From contig NZ_VNJJ01000022.1 of NCBI RefSeq assembly GCF_007786475.1, forward strand, positions 1 through 64,000: 64,000 bases of DNA, written 5' to 3'. Under the pieces are notes generated by a model. That model saw nothing but the letters and a program-made list of their open reading frames with translations. It was not told where the DNA came from and did no database searches. Numbering within the stretch: position 1 is the first letter of the stretch; each line of letters starts with the position of its first letter. Shown here piece after piece: positions 50,058-58,318 of the stretch. The stretch comes from Cohnella terricola. GTDB lineage: Bacteria; Bacillota; Bacilli; Paenibacillales; Paenibacillaceae. Both the position numbers and the translations under genes were made by a program.

Positions 50058-51275
50058 ATGACCTTACACTTCGGCTCGTTGTATTGGCCCGGCACTTATC
50101 CGAATCCCCAGCGTTACCCGGCTTTAAGCGGGAGAAAAGCAACCCGAGCCGTCATCATCGGCGGGGGCATGTCGGGCGTAACTTGCGGATTCGCGCTTGC
50201 CAAAAGCGGCATAAGCGCGATCCTGATCGAGCGGAGCAGAATTGCCTCGGGGAGCACTTCCGCAAACACCGGATTGCTGCAATATTCCAATGACGCGATG
50301 CTTAGCGATTTCGCCGTCACGCTCGGGGAACAGGCCGCAGTTCGATTCTATCGGGCCTGCAAGAACGCCTCGGAACAATTATGCGATATCGCCGAAGGAC
50401 TGAGCAGGAATGCGGATCTCAAACGCCGATGCAGCCTCTATTACGCCTCGTCACCCGGGGATGTGCCTACACTGCGCCGGGAATACGAGATGTTGGACAG
50501 GAACGGCTTCGACGCGGAGTGGCTGGAGGAAGAGCAAATCGCAACTCTTTTTCCCTTTCGAAAAGCGGCGGCGATCGTCACACGCGGGGATGCCGAGGTG
50601 AATCCCTTCTTATTCGTTCACGCGTTAGCCGAGGAATCCTGCCGGAGCGGACTGGACATTTACGAAAACACCGAAATGCTAAGCGTCGAATCCACGTCGG
50701 AAGGCTACAAGGTCAAGACGAACGACGGAGAAATCGAAACCGAGCATATTATCTACGCGGTCGGATACGTTCCGGAACAAGCCGGCGGCCGTTGGGTGAA
50801 TGCCGCTTTAAACCGTTCCTACGCAATCGTAACGGAGCCCGTTCCTTCTCTCGCCGATTGGCATGAACGCTTCCTTCTGTGGGAGACCGCAAGGCCGTAT
50901 TTGTACTTGAGGACAACGACAGATAATCGGATCATCATGGGCGGTCTGGACGAGAACGTGCGGCAGCCCGTTCTGACGAAAAGCGAACTGCATACTCGTT
51001 CCATGAGGCTGCTAACGGAATTGCGCATGTTGTTTCCCGAATATGCCCCCCGAATCGGTTACGAATGGTGCGCGACGTTCGGCGAGTCTCCCGACGGTCT
51101 TCCCTGGATCGGCGAGGACCCCGATCGTCAGGGACAGTATTATTGCTTGGGCTATGGGGGCAACGGCACGATATACAGCCTGATCGGAGCTGAGCTTATC
51201 CGCGATCGCTTGCTCGGAGCGGACAATCCCGTTGCCGAAATCGTTCGCCCCGATCGGAAAATCCACACACGATAA
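50058..51275 (+). CDS. FAD-dependent oxidoreductase (DAO family)
   Basis: A 405-residue flavoprotein of the glycine oxidase/D-amino acid oxidase fold. An N-terminal dinucleotide-binding motif VIIGGGMSGVTCGFAL is followed by RIASGSTSANTGLLQYSND, as in DadA-like oxidoreductases, and the C-terminal GLPWIGEDPDRQGQYYCLGYGGNGT carries the second FAD contact. Relatives often have a Rieske domain at the C-terminus; this one does not. The start at ATG 50058 follows GCGGAGG at 6 nt rather than ATG 50052. Substrate unknown; plus strand, divergent from rsbV. Confidence 0.88.
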   Translation: MTLHFGSLYWPGTYPNPQRYPALSGRKATRAVIIGGGMSGVTCGFALAKSGISAILIERSRIASGSTSANTGLLQYSNDAMLSDFAVTLGEQAAVRFYRACKNASEQLCDIAEGLSRNADLKRRCSLYYASSPGDVPTLRREYEMLDRNGFDAEWLEEEQIATLFPFRKAAAIVTRGDAEVNPFLFVHALAEESCRSGLDIYENTEMLSVESTSEGYKVKTNDGEIETEHIIYAVGYVPEQAGGRWVNAALNRSYAIVTEPVPSLADWHERFLLWETARPYLYLRTTTDNRIIMGGLDENVRQPVLTKSELHTRSMRLLTELRMLFPEYAPRIGYEWCATFGESPDGLPWIGEDPDRQGQYYCLGYGGNGTIYSLIGAELIRDRLLGADNPVAEIVRPDRKIHTR

Positions 51276-51277
51276 AA

Positions 51278-51316
51278 ACCTCCAATCCCGCCTAACGGTG
51301 GAATCGGAGGTCTTTC
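51278..51316. terminator. terminator between oxidoreductase and GSP17M-like gene
   Basis: ACCTCC (51278-51283) pairs with GGAGGT (51306-51311), with CCGCC/GGTGG inside. T-rich flanks on both strands separate the convergent genes. Confidence 0.65.
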
Positions 51317-51355
51317 GTTAATAGTTCCTTTTTGCGTATCGCAAGCTTGTATCGC

Positions 51356-51835
51356 CTAATTGACGTGGATTGCCCCGGCCTTGGCCAACATCGACTGCAC
51401 ATCAATCTCCGACACCGTATCGGCAACGAGCAGATATTGCCCGTTCTCGACGGCTTTCGCGCAAAGATCGGTGCAACCCGCAGGGATTCCGATATCTTTG
51501 AGCAACTTTTCGCTGCCCGCTCCGTCCCCGAAAAAAACGTTGCCCGCCACAATGGCGCCCGGCATTCCGTTCCCCATGGTCGTATTGCCTGGAGAAAAGG
51601 CGAAAGCGACCGGCGCGCTCCCGACAAAAAAGTTGTTATCTTCTTCGCGTTGGCGGGTTTCCTGAATTTCATACAGCTCTTCAAGATTGACCTGCGGACT
51701 GGACGCCAATATCCGAGCGCCTTCCCGATTCCCGACGACGACCCGAATTTCCTCCTGCGCCGCTCCGGCCTCGCGAAGCGACCGCATCGCTTCCAACACT
51801 TCGCTCTCTTGATCGAAAATACCGACAACGACCAT
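51356..51835 (-). CDS. general stress protein 17M-like domain protein
   Basis: A 159-residue protein. The N-terminal ~70 residues (VVVGIFDQESEVLEAMRSLREAGAAQEEIRVVV) match the 17M/YflT-like general stress fold, and a Gly-rich middle (SPGNTTMGNGMPGAIVAGNVFFGDG) leads to a second alpha-beta segment (CAKAVENGQYLLVADTV). ATG 51835 is chosen for its GGAGGG site; upstream ATGs lie between promoter and ribosome-binding site. A very good sigma-B-type promoter precedes it, which supports the stress assignment. Confidence 0.82.
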   Translation of the reverse strand: MVVVGIFDQESEVLEAMRSLREAGAAQEEIRVVVGNREGARILASSPQVNLEELYEIQETRQREEDNNFFVGSAPVAFAFSPGNTTMGNGMPGAIVAGNVFFGDGAGSEKLLKDIGIPAGCTDLCAKAVENGQYLLVADTVSEIDVQSMLAKAGAIHVN

Positions 51836-51882
51836 GTCCGTCCCTCCGTTCGAATAACCCATTATCAACCTGCAATATAGGT

Positions 51883-51907
51883 ATACCCCGAACTAGCCGT
51901 CTTGAAC
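51883..51907 (-). promoter_or_regulatory. sigma-B-type promoter of the GSP17M-like gene
   Basis: Minus-strand GTTCAA (51902-51907), 13 nt, GGGTAT (51883-51888). The -10 is a perfect match to the sigma-B consensus and the -35 has one mismatch. It overlaps the last codons of the histidine kinase gene, 48 bp before the GSP gene. Confidence 0.8.
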
Positions 51908-53866
51908 CGATGACGGTACGACAAGCGTAAATACGCTTCCCTTGCCTACCTCCGTCTCCAGGAGAATCCATCCGCCGAGAAGATGCGCGAGCTCCCTGCT
52001 GATCGTAAGTCCCAGACCGGTTCCTCCGTATTTGCGGCTTGTCGTTCCGTCCGCTTGGCGAAATGCTTCGAAGATCAATTCCCTTTTATCTGCCGGAATG
52101 CCGATGCCGGTATCCGTGACGGATAATGCAACGTAAGTTGCACCGTCCCTTACTTTGTCCGGATCCAGTTCGCTCGCGCGCGGCCTTCGCATCGTCAGAG
52201 ATACGGAGCCCGCATCGGTGAATTTAATCGCATTGGACAGCAAATTTCGCAAAATTTGTTTCAGCCGGTGCCCGTCCGTATTAATCGATTCCGGAATATC
52301 GCCTGCACGGTTAATGACGAACGATAGTTGCTTCGAATCTGCATGCGGCATAAACAGGTTATCGAGGAATGCGGAAATATCGTCCAATACCAACCATTCC
52401 GGATGAATATCCATCTTTCCCGCTTCAACCTTGGACAGATCCAGTATTTCGTCGATCATTTTCAGCAGATCGTTGCCAGACGAATGAATCGTCCTCGAAT
52501 ATTCCTGCTGCTTTTCCGTTAAGTTGCCTTCCCGGTTTTCCGCGAGAAACTCCGACAGAATCAGCATGCTGTTAAGAGGGGTGCGAAGCTCATGGGACAT
52601 ATTCGCGAGAAATTCCGATTTGTATTTGGTGGTTAGCGCCAATTGCAACGCTTGCCGTTCCAGCTCGGCATTCGCCAGGGCGATTTGCTTGTTCTGCAGC
52701 TCAAGCTTATCGTTCGTTTCCCTTAATTCCTCTTGTTGGCAGACGAGTTCCTCGGATTGAATCCGCAGTTCTTCGGTCATCGCCTGGGATTCCCGCAGGA
52801 GCTCTTCTACCCGTTGACGGGAACGGATGTTGTTGACGATCATGCCGAGTTTTTCGCACAGAGCGATCAACAGTTCCTCGTTATCGGAATTGAAGCTGGA
52901 GACGGTCGCAAGTTCGATCACACCGATGACGGCATTCTCGTACACGATCGGCTGAACGATAATCGACTTCGCTTCGGCCGAGCCGAGGCTGGAGCCGATT
53001 GTGACATACCCGGCCGGAACGTCCTCGATCTTGATGCGCTTCGCATCGCGGTAACACTGGCCCGCAAGGCCCTCTCCCGGCCGAATCACCTTCCGAACAC
53101 CCGGGTTTTCCTCTTCCTCCCCGACGCCCAGAACAGCGTACGTGCCGGACAGCTCCAGCCGGGCGTTTTCCGCGGCAGGGGCCGCCAGATAGATCAACCC
53201 ATAAGATGCCCCTAGTTCCGGGGCGAACTCCGAGATAAACGATTGAGCGACGGCTTTGGCGTCCGAGCCCTCTTGAAGCAATTCGGTCACTCGGGCCAAT
53301 TGGGCGTTCATGCGCCCTTGTCTCTTTTGGATAGCCGCCAACATCGCTTCCCGCTCATTTTTGTGTTGAAGATCTAGCGCAATCCGCTTAAAGATTCTGC
53401 CTAATTCTCCGAGCTCGTCTTTCGCCCTGATCTCCAGGTGAGCAAAACCTCTAAGGCGTCCTTTGCCGAAGCGGTCCGCCATTCTGCCCAGCAGATTCAA
53501 CCCTCTCGTGATACTGGGGAATATCCATAAGACAATGGCGAGTCCGAGCAGCAGGCCGACGAAAGTCAGCAAAGCTGCCATCTGAACAGATCTATCATAT
53601 GCGTTGCGGGAATCCGTCATCTCTTTCTTCATCGCGTTCTCCTGCATGTTGACGAGCTCGTCCATTCCGTCAATGACGTCTCTTTGTTCGGGGCTAAGCT
53701 GGTCGGCATACAGTTGCTTGGCTGCATCGATCTTGTAGAAGTTATCGTAAAAATGGTTCATGGAACGATTCATTTGACTTAACTGCGAATAGCCGAACAA
53801 GGTAATTCCCGCAAGGATCAGCAGCAGCAAAATATAGCCGACGGTAAGTTTCGTTTTAATTCTCAA
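51893..53866 (-). CDS. membrane histidine kinase with HAMP and GAF domains (RsbK-like)
   Basis: A 657-residue sensor kinase: TM1 (about 8-28), a short ~65-residue extracytoplasmic region, TM2 (about 95-118), HAMP, a GAF domain (about 190-340), a long Gln/Glu-rich coiled coil (about 345-415), HisKA (FLANMSHELRTPLNS with the phospho-His) and HATPase (ILRNLLSNAIKFT; DTGIGI; GGTGLGL). No receiver domain. TTG start with GGGAGGAG at 6 nt, overlapping the phosphatase gene. Pairing with a REC-PP2C protein next to sigB resembles the RsbK-RsbY pathway of Bacillus cereus; it differs in sensor content. Confidence 0.88.
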   Translation of the reverse strand: MRIKTKLTVGYILLLLILAGITLFGYSQLSQMNRSMNHFYDNFYKIDAAKQLYADQLSPEQRDVIDGMDELVNMQENAMKKEMTDSRNAYDRSVQMAALLTFVGLLLGLAIVLWIFPSITRGLNLLGRMADRFGKGRLRGFAHLEIRAKDELGELGRIFKRIALDLQHKNEREAMLAAIQKRQGRMNAQLARVTELLQEGSDAKAVAQSFISEFAPELGASYGLIYLAAPAAENARLELSGTYAVLGVGEEEENPGVRKVIRPGEGLAGQCYRDAKRIKIEDVPAGYVTIGSSLGSAEAKSIIVQPIVYENAVIGVIELATVSSFNSDNEELLIALCEKLGMIVNNIRSRQRVEELLRESQAMTEELRIQSEELVCQQEELRETNDKLELQNKQIALANAELERQALQLALTTKYKSEFLANMSHELRTPLNSMLILSEFLAENREGNLTEKQQEYSRTIHSSGNDLLKMIDEILDLSKVEAGKMDIHPEWLVLDDISAFLDNLFMPHADSKQLSFVINRAGDIPESINTDGHRLKQILRNLLSNAIKFTDAGSVSLTMRRPRASELDPDKVRDGATYVALSVTDTGIGIPADKRELIFEAFRQADGTTSRKYGGTGLGLTISRELAHLLGGWILLETEVGKGSVFTLVVPSSVQDG

Positions 53867-55022
53867 GCGCGACTCCTCCCGGATTCAACTCGACTTTGAT
53901 TAAACAGCGATCGTCCGAGCGGTCGTCGAGAGGGACGCAGCCGACTAGTTGCTCCAAGCTCGTCTCGCCCCTCCATGCTCGATCGAGAAAGGCCCCCAAC
54001 TGTTCGAGACGAGCGCCGTCCTCTCCGCAGAAAGCTCCGAGGATGCCGTCCGTAAACAGGTAGAGACGGTCTTCTTTAGACAACGAGAGGCTTCGGGATA
54101 CAACTTCCAGATTGTCGAACATGCCTAGCGGCGGGCAACTGACGGCTAATTTCTCCGAAAGCCCCTCTTCCGAACGGAATACGAATCCCGGCGGATGACC
54201 GGCATTGACATAATCCAGTTTCCTCAAGTCCAGATCAATCGTGGCGTATATGCCGGTACAGTAATAATGAATGAGCTCATTCTCCCATTGGAGCCCCGCC
54301 AGCCTTCGGTTTAGCTCTTTGAACACTCTCTCCGGAGACCACAACGTTCGAATGGACTCCTTGAGGATCGAAGCAATAAACATGCTGACGAGCGAAGAGG
54401 ATATTCCGTGCCCCATGGCGTCGATAATCGCGATTGCCCAACGATTGTCGTCGATTCTATGCCAAGCGTACAGATCGCCGGCAAGTTCTTCCGAAGGCTG
54501 AAAATAAGCTTTGATGGAAATGCGCGAATCGTTTACTTCATCCGGAAGCACAGAATCCTGAACCTGGCGCGCGAGCATGAGCTCCTGGCGCAGACGGGCA
54601 TCCCTCTCTTTGTGCCAGTCCAACTCCCGCTTCAGTTTAAGAGCAGAGCGTATTCTGGCCATCAACTCGATTTTATTGATCGGCTTCGTCACGAAATCGA
54701 TCGCTCCTGCGTCGAGCGCTTCCGCAAGTTTCCGGGAATCTCCGATCGCCGTTACCATGATTACGGGAATGTCTTTATAACTCGGGGTCGCTCGCAAAAT
54801 TCGGCACGCCTCGATTCCATCCATCGCCGGCATCATCAGATCTAACAGAATCAGATCGACCCGCGATACGGCAGCGTTATTCCGGCCGACGTCGCTTCCG
54901 AGCAAATCGAACATTTCTTCCGCCGAATGGGCAAACCGGAAATCGCTATAACCTTCTCTCTTTAAGATTTCATGAATGACCATTACGTTCATTGCATTAT
55001 CGTCCACGATCAATACGGCCAT
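53856..55022 (-). CDS. receiver-PP2C phosphatase (RsbY-like) activating RsbV
   Basis: A 388-residue protein. The N-terminal receiver domain (VLIVDDNAMNVMVIHEIL; phospho-Asp in LILLDLMMPAMDGIEA; VTKPINKIEL) is linked by a coiled coil to a PP2C SpoIIE-type phosphatase. Metal-site motifs are SEELAGDLYAW, IAIIDAMGHGISSSL and LYLFTDGILGAF, and the domain ends with SDDRCLIKVEL. By analogy with RsbY it dephosphorylates RsbV-P when phosphorylated by the adjacent kinase. No RsbR/S/T stressosome genes were seen here. Start follows GAGGAT. Confidence 0.9.
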   Translation of the reverse strand: MAVLIVDDNAMNVMVIHEILKREGYSDFRFAHSAEEMFDLLGSDVGRNNAAVSRVDLILLDLMMPAMDGIEACRILRATPSYKDIPVIMVTAIGDSRKLAEALDAGAIDFVTKPINKIELMARIRSALKLKRELDWHKERDARLRQELMLARQVQDSVLPDEVNDSRISIKAYFQPSEELAGDLYAWHRIDDNRWAIAIIDAMGHGISSSLVSMFIASILKESIRTLWSPERVFKELNRRLAGLQWENELIHYYCTGIYATIDLDLRKLDYVNAGHPPGFVFRSEEGLSEKLAVSCPPLGMFDNLEVVSRSLSLSKEDRLYLFTDGILGAFCGEDGARLEQLGAFLDRAWRGETSLEQLVGCVPLDDRSDDRCLIKVELNPGGVALEN

Positions 55023-55066
55023 CTTCTATCCTCGTCTCCTTAACAGAGCCCGAGCAGCAAACGCGA

Positions 55067-55110
55067 ATAAGGAATGAGCAGCGGAGGATCCGCCTCATTC
55101 CTTATTCCCG
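55067..55110 (-). terminator. long inverted repeat after the DUF948 gene
   Basis: AATAAGGAATGAG (about 55069-55081) pairs with CTCATTCCTTATT (about 55097-55109), with a nested GCGGA/TCCGC stem. No strong T run follows on the minus strand, so it may stabilise mRNA or act as a factor-assisted terminator between the DUF948 and RsbY-like genes. Confidence 0.55.
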
Positions 55111-55203
55111 CATGCTTCCGAGCTTAATTCCTAACCCTCTATTTTGTTGTGCTAGACTATTTCCTATTAAACATATTCTTCGATAGTGAAACACCTTGGC
55201 AAC

Positions 55204-55683
55204 TTAAATCCCCTCCCGGGTTTGAATTCGGGAATTTTCGTTGTTGGAGTTCCTCCCTTTCCGAATATTCATGACGAGACGCGCGCTTAGCACCGCCCAT
55301 TCCAGCCATGGCGATATCGATTTATCCGTTTCCGCGGAGGCCGCTTGATTGCGAATCGTATTCGATAGGCTTTCGGTCGCTTCCCGCGCCGTTCCCGTCA
55401 ATTCACGCAACATGATGCCGGCGTCTTTCACTGCTGCGAATAGCGGATCGGTCGACTGCAGCTTCTCTCTAGCGTCTCCTGTGACTTCATTGACGTTTTC
55501 CGCCAGCTTCCTGACTTCTTCCCGCATGTCTTCTACGGATTCCTTCGCTTCCTGCAAGGCGGATCGCGCGGTAACGAGAGATTTCCGGGCCGTGATCGCT
55601 AAAGAGATCAGAAACGCGCATAGAATGACGAACGCAACAACCGCTATAGCGACGCTCCAAACCAAGATATCGTGATTCTCCAT
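55204..55683 (-). CDS. DUF948 (YtxG-like) membrane-anchored stress protein
   Basis: A 159-residue protein: N-terminal transmembrane helix (about 8-31), then a long charged helix (SLVTARSALQEAKESVEDMREEVRKLAENV), and a basic C-terminus (NIRKGRNSNNEN). This is the DUF948/YtxG layout. In Bacillus ytxG and ytxH are neighbours under sigma-B control; here they are on either side of the sigB module and each has a sigma-B-type promoter. Confidence 0.82.
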   Translation of the reverse strand: MENHDILVWSVAIAVVAFVILCAFLISLAITARKSLVTARSALQEAKESVEDMREEVRKLAENVNEVTGDAREKLQSTDPLFAAVKDAGIMLRELTGTAREATESLSNTIRNQAASAETDKSISPWLEWAVLSARLVMNIRKGRNSNNENSRIQTREGI

Positions 55684-55722
55684 GCCCCGTCCTCCTCCCT
55701 ATACTACCGGTGTAACTTTACG

Positions 55723-55749
55723 TTACCCCGACAACGCATACGGTGAAAC
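55723..55749 (-). promoter_or_regulatory. sigma-B-type promoter of the DUF948 gene
   Basis: Minus-strand GTTTCA (55744-55749), 15 nt, GGGTAA (55723-55728), 40 bp before the start codon. Same -35 and -10 sequences as the ytxH promoter. Confidence 0.72.
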
Positions 55750-55819
55750 AAATGCGCCGGGTAAGAGCTTGCAATGCCGCGAAGTCGACAACCTTCGGGA
55801 CAAGCTATCTGGATAAATG

Positions 55820-55848
55820 TTGCAGTAAGTTCCTTTTTCAGGTAAAGT
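55820..55848 (+). promoter_or_regulatory. candidate sigma-A promoter of the sugar-nucleotide cassette
   Basis: TTGCAG (55820-55825), 17 nt, TAAAGT (55843-55848). Transcription from about 55855 would give a leader of some 240 nt before the first gene, containing the terminator at 55962-56002. Confidence 0.55.
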
Positions 55849-55961
55849 AGGCTTTAGCACAAACCATCTCTATTCCGCTTACCGAACGGGGTAAAGCTCA
55901 TCTCCCGAATACAATAACATTGCCGCCTACATTCTCGAAAAATAACTTCTAAACAATTACG

Positions 55962-56002
55962 GACGCTTCCCTGCGCTTGCGCGATTTGGGGAGCGTCTTT
56001 TT
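55962..56002 (+). terminator. leader terminator upstream of the sugar cassette
   Basis: GACGCTTCCC (55962-55971) pairs with GGGGAGCGTC (55988-55997) with one wobble pair, followed by T5. There is no plus-strand gene upstream that needs terminating (the DUF948 gene is on the minus strand), so it is probably an attenuator in the cassette's own leader. Confidence 0.65.
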
Positions 56003-56096
56003 GTCACGGAGGTGATTGAAGCTGCGGCGATTGCGGTAAAAGGTAATCTCTCGACCCTGCGGGGAACACATCTATTCAACGGAGGTTGATCCAATC

Positions 56097-57140
56097 ATGA
56101 AAGCATTGTTTCTTGCCGGCGGTTTAGGAACCAGGTTGCGCCCCCTGACGGAACACCTTCCGAAGCCGATGGCCCTTGTGGGTAATCGCCCTTGGCTCGA
56201 ACATCTGCTCCTTCATTATCGGGAACAAGGCGTCAACGAGTTCGTGATCGCCGTGAAGCATTACCGGGAATTGATCGAAAGCCATCTCGGAGACGGCTCC
56301 AAATATGGAGCCCGCATCGAATATGCCGTGGAGAAGGAGTTGCTCGGCACGGCGGGAGCGATCAAGAACGCCGAGCATTTGCTGAGCGATCGCTTTATCG
56401 TCGTCAATGCGGATATTATCCACCAGGTCGATCTATCATCCGTCCTGCGCTTTCATTCCGCGCACGGCGGCGCGGCGACGATCTGCCTGACGGAAGTCGA
56501 AGATCCTTCCCATTACGGCGTCGTTGAGCAGTCGGACAGCGGGCGCATCGTCCGGTTTATCGAAAAACCGAAAAAAGAAGAAGCGCCGTCAAATCGGATC
56601 AACGCCGGCATATACATTATGGAGCGGAGAGCGCTCGACTTCGTGCCGGCGGGCAGAGCCGTGTCCATCGAGAAAGAAACGTTCCCCCTCCTGATCGACA
56701 ACGGCAGCGGGGTATACGGCCATCCCATCGGCGGATATTGGATGGATATGGGCACCAAGGAACGTTATCGCCAATTGCACTGGGATCTGCTCGATCGCCG
56801 ATTCCCCGCTAAAATCGACGGCAAAGAAATGGAGGATAAAAGCATCTGGCTCGGAGACAACGTTCGCGTCGGTCAAGGCGTGCTGTTCGTACCTCCGGTC
56901 ATGATCGGGGACGACGTCTCGATCGGGGACCGGGCGATCATCGGGCCCTATGCGGTCGTAGGCAAAGGGAGCCGTATCGGCAATTACGCCAGGCTGGCGA
57001 ACTCTATCCTCTGGGACAGGTGCAAAGTTAGCGCCGGCGCTCAACTGAACGAATGCATTTTCGGCACAGCGATGCGGGTCGGCCCGCATATTTTGCACGA
57101 AGCGGTATGCAATCGTATTTTGGAGGTGCAACGACGATGA
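56097..57140 (+). CDS. NDP-sugar pyrophosphorylase (mannose-1-phosphate guanylyltransferase-like)
   Basis: A 347-residue nucleotidyltransferase. The signature LAGGLGTRLRPLTEHLPKPM is at the N-terminus, VVNADIIHQVDL holds the metal Asp, and FIEKPKKEE and NAGIYIMERRALDF are conserved; the last ~100 residues form a left-handed beta-helix (MIGDDVSIGDRAIIGPYAVVG). It makes a nucleotide sugar, probably GDP-mannose or a related donor, for the glycosyltransferase encoded next. Start follows GGAGGT. First gene of a three-gene overlapping cassette. Confidence 0.88.
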   Translation: MKALFLAGGLGTRLRPLTEHLPKPMALVGNRPWLEHLLLHYREQGVNEFVIAVKHYRELIESHLGDGSKYGARIEYAVEKELLGTAGAIKNAEHLLSDRFIVVNADIIHQVDLSSVLRFHSAHGGAATICLTEVEDPSHYGVVEQSDSGRIVRFIEKPKKEEAPSNRINAGIYIMERRALDFVPAGRAVSIEKETFPLLIDNGSGVYGHPIGGYWMDMGTKERYRQLHWDLLDRRFPAKIDGKEMEDKSIWLGDNVRVGQGVLFVPPVMIGDDVSIGDRAIIGPYAVVGKGSRIGNYARLANSILWDRCKVSAGAQLNECIFGTAMRVGPHILHEAVCNRILEVQRR

Positions 57141-58318
57141 ACACCCGCCTTCCCCAGATCGCTTATATGAGCACGTATATTCCTAAAAAGTGCGGCCTAG
57201 CCACTTATACGCATCACCTTCGGGAAGCCATCACGCAAGCCAAGGGGACTCGGGCTCAAGATCCCGTTATCGCAATTTGCAATCCGGACGAGCGAGCTGA
57301 TTATCACGAGCCGTGGATGCTGCCCGTTATCAAGCAAGATCAGGAGGACTATCGCAGAGTAGCGGAAACGATTAACCAAAGCTCGGCGGAAGTCGTGTCC
57401 CTGCAACACGAATTTGGCATTTTTGGCGGCGATGCCGGTTCCTACGTCCATGAATTTCTGCGTCGCGTGAAAAAACCGGTCGTGACCACTTTCCATACCG
57501 TTTTCGAGCATCCAGCCGCGCCATATGCCGATATCCAGAAGGAAATCGCGCGTTGGAGCGACCATATTCTGGTCATGAACCGCAAAGCCATCGGGTATTT
57601 GCACGATAATTTCGATATTCCGTTAGAGAAAATCACGTTCGTTCCGCACGGCGCTCCCGTTCCGAACAAAGCGGATCGCTTGAACTTGCGCAAGGAGGCT
57701 GGCTGGGAAAACCGGAAAGTGCTGTTCACTTTCGGATTGCTCGGGCGCGGCAAAGGAATCGAGCTGATTCTCCGCGCGTTGGCATCGGCCGTTCAAGCCG
57801 TGCCGGAACTGCTCTACATCATCGCGGGCCAGACTCACCCGGAAGTCCGCAAGCATGAAGGAGAAGCCTATCGCGAGGAATTAAAAGATTTGATTCGGGA
57901 ATTGGGGTTGGAGCACCACGTTCAGTGGATCGACCGTTATTTGCCTGAAGAGGAGCTCGTGTCGCTTATCTCGGCTTGCGATTTATACGTTACCCCATAT
58001 CCCGGCATGGGGCAGATTACGAGCGGAACGCTCGCTTACGCGGCAGGTTTGGGCCGGCCGATTCTATCGACACCTTACGTGTATGCCAAGGATTTGGTGC
58101 AAGGTTACGAAGAAATGTTGCTCCCGTTCGGCAACGCCGCGGAGTGGAGCTCCAAGCTGATCGAAGTGTTTACTTATCCGGGAATGCTGGCAAACTGGGA
58201 ACGCGTCATTTCGGAGATTGGGCGAACGATGCATTGGCCGCATGTCGGGGCGCAGCATTTGCGGCTTTTCCAGCAAGTCATTACCAAACAAAGAGATACC
58301 ATCGCGGATGTCGTCTAA
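57137..58318 (+). CDS. glycosyltransferase family 4 protein
   Basis: A 393-residue GT-B glycosyltransferase. The N-terminus (QIAYMSTYIPKKCGLATYTHHL) resembles a GT4 subgroup often paired with mannosyl-sugar pathways. The donor-binding half shows FGLLGRGKGIELILRAL and the E-x7-E-like region in CDLYVTPYPGMGQITSGTLAYAAG. ATG 57137 follows GGAGGTG and overlaps the stop of the pyrophosphorylase gene by 4 nt. Sugar and acceptor are unknown. Confidence 0.88.
   Translation: MNTRLPQIAYMSTYIPKKCGLATYTHHLREAITQAKGTRAQDPVIAICNPDERADYHEPWMLPVIKQDQEDYRRVAETINQSSAEVVSLQHEFGIFGGDAGSYVHEFLRRVKKPVVTTFHTVFEHPAAPYADIQKEIARWSDHILVMNRKAIGYLHDNFDIPLEKITFVPHGAPVPNKADRLNLRKEAGWENRKVLFTFGLLGRGKGIELILRALASAVQAVPELLYIIAGQTHPEVRKHEGEAYREELKDLIRELGLEHHVQWIDRYLPEEELVSLISACDLYVTPYPGMGQITSGTLAYAAGLGRPILSTPYVYAKDLVQGYEEMLLPFGNAAEWSSKLIEVFTYPGMLANWERVISEIGRTMHWPHVGAQHLRLFQQVITKQRDTIADVV

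Noticed and set aside
50058-51275. Sigma-B-type promoter for the FAD oxidoreductase
   Set aside because: No GTTT/GGGTA pair at 12-15 nt lies upstream; the gene may be in the locus without being in the regulon.
55855-55960. Known riboswitch classes in the sugar-cassette leader (c-di-GMP, c-di-AMP, T-box, SAM)
   Set aside because: Isolated words such as CACAAACC and AAAGC occur, but the ordered conserved cores are absent.
56012-56089. 25-codon GTG-initiated leader peptide before the pyrophosphorylase gene
   Set aside because: The GGAGG lies on the start codon itself, so there is no usable ribosome-binding spacing, and the peptide has no regulatory codon run.
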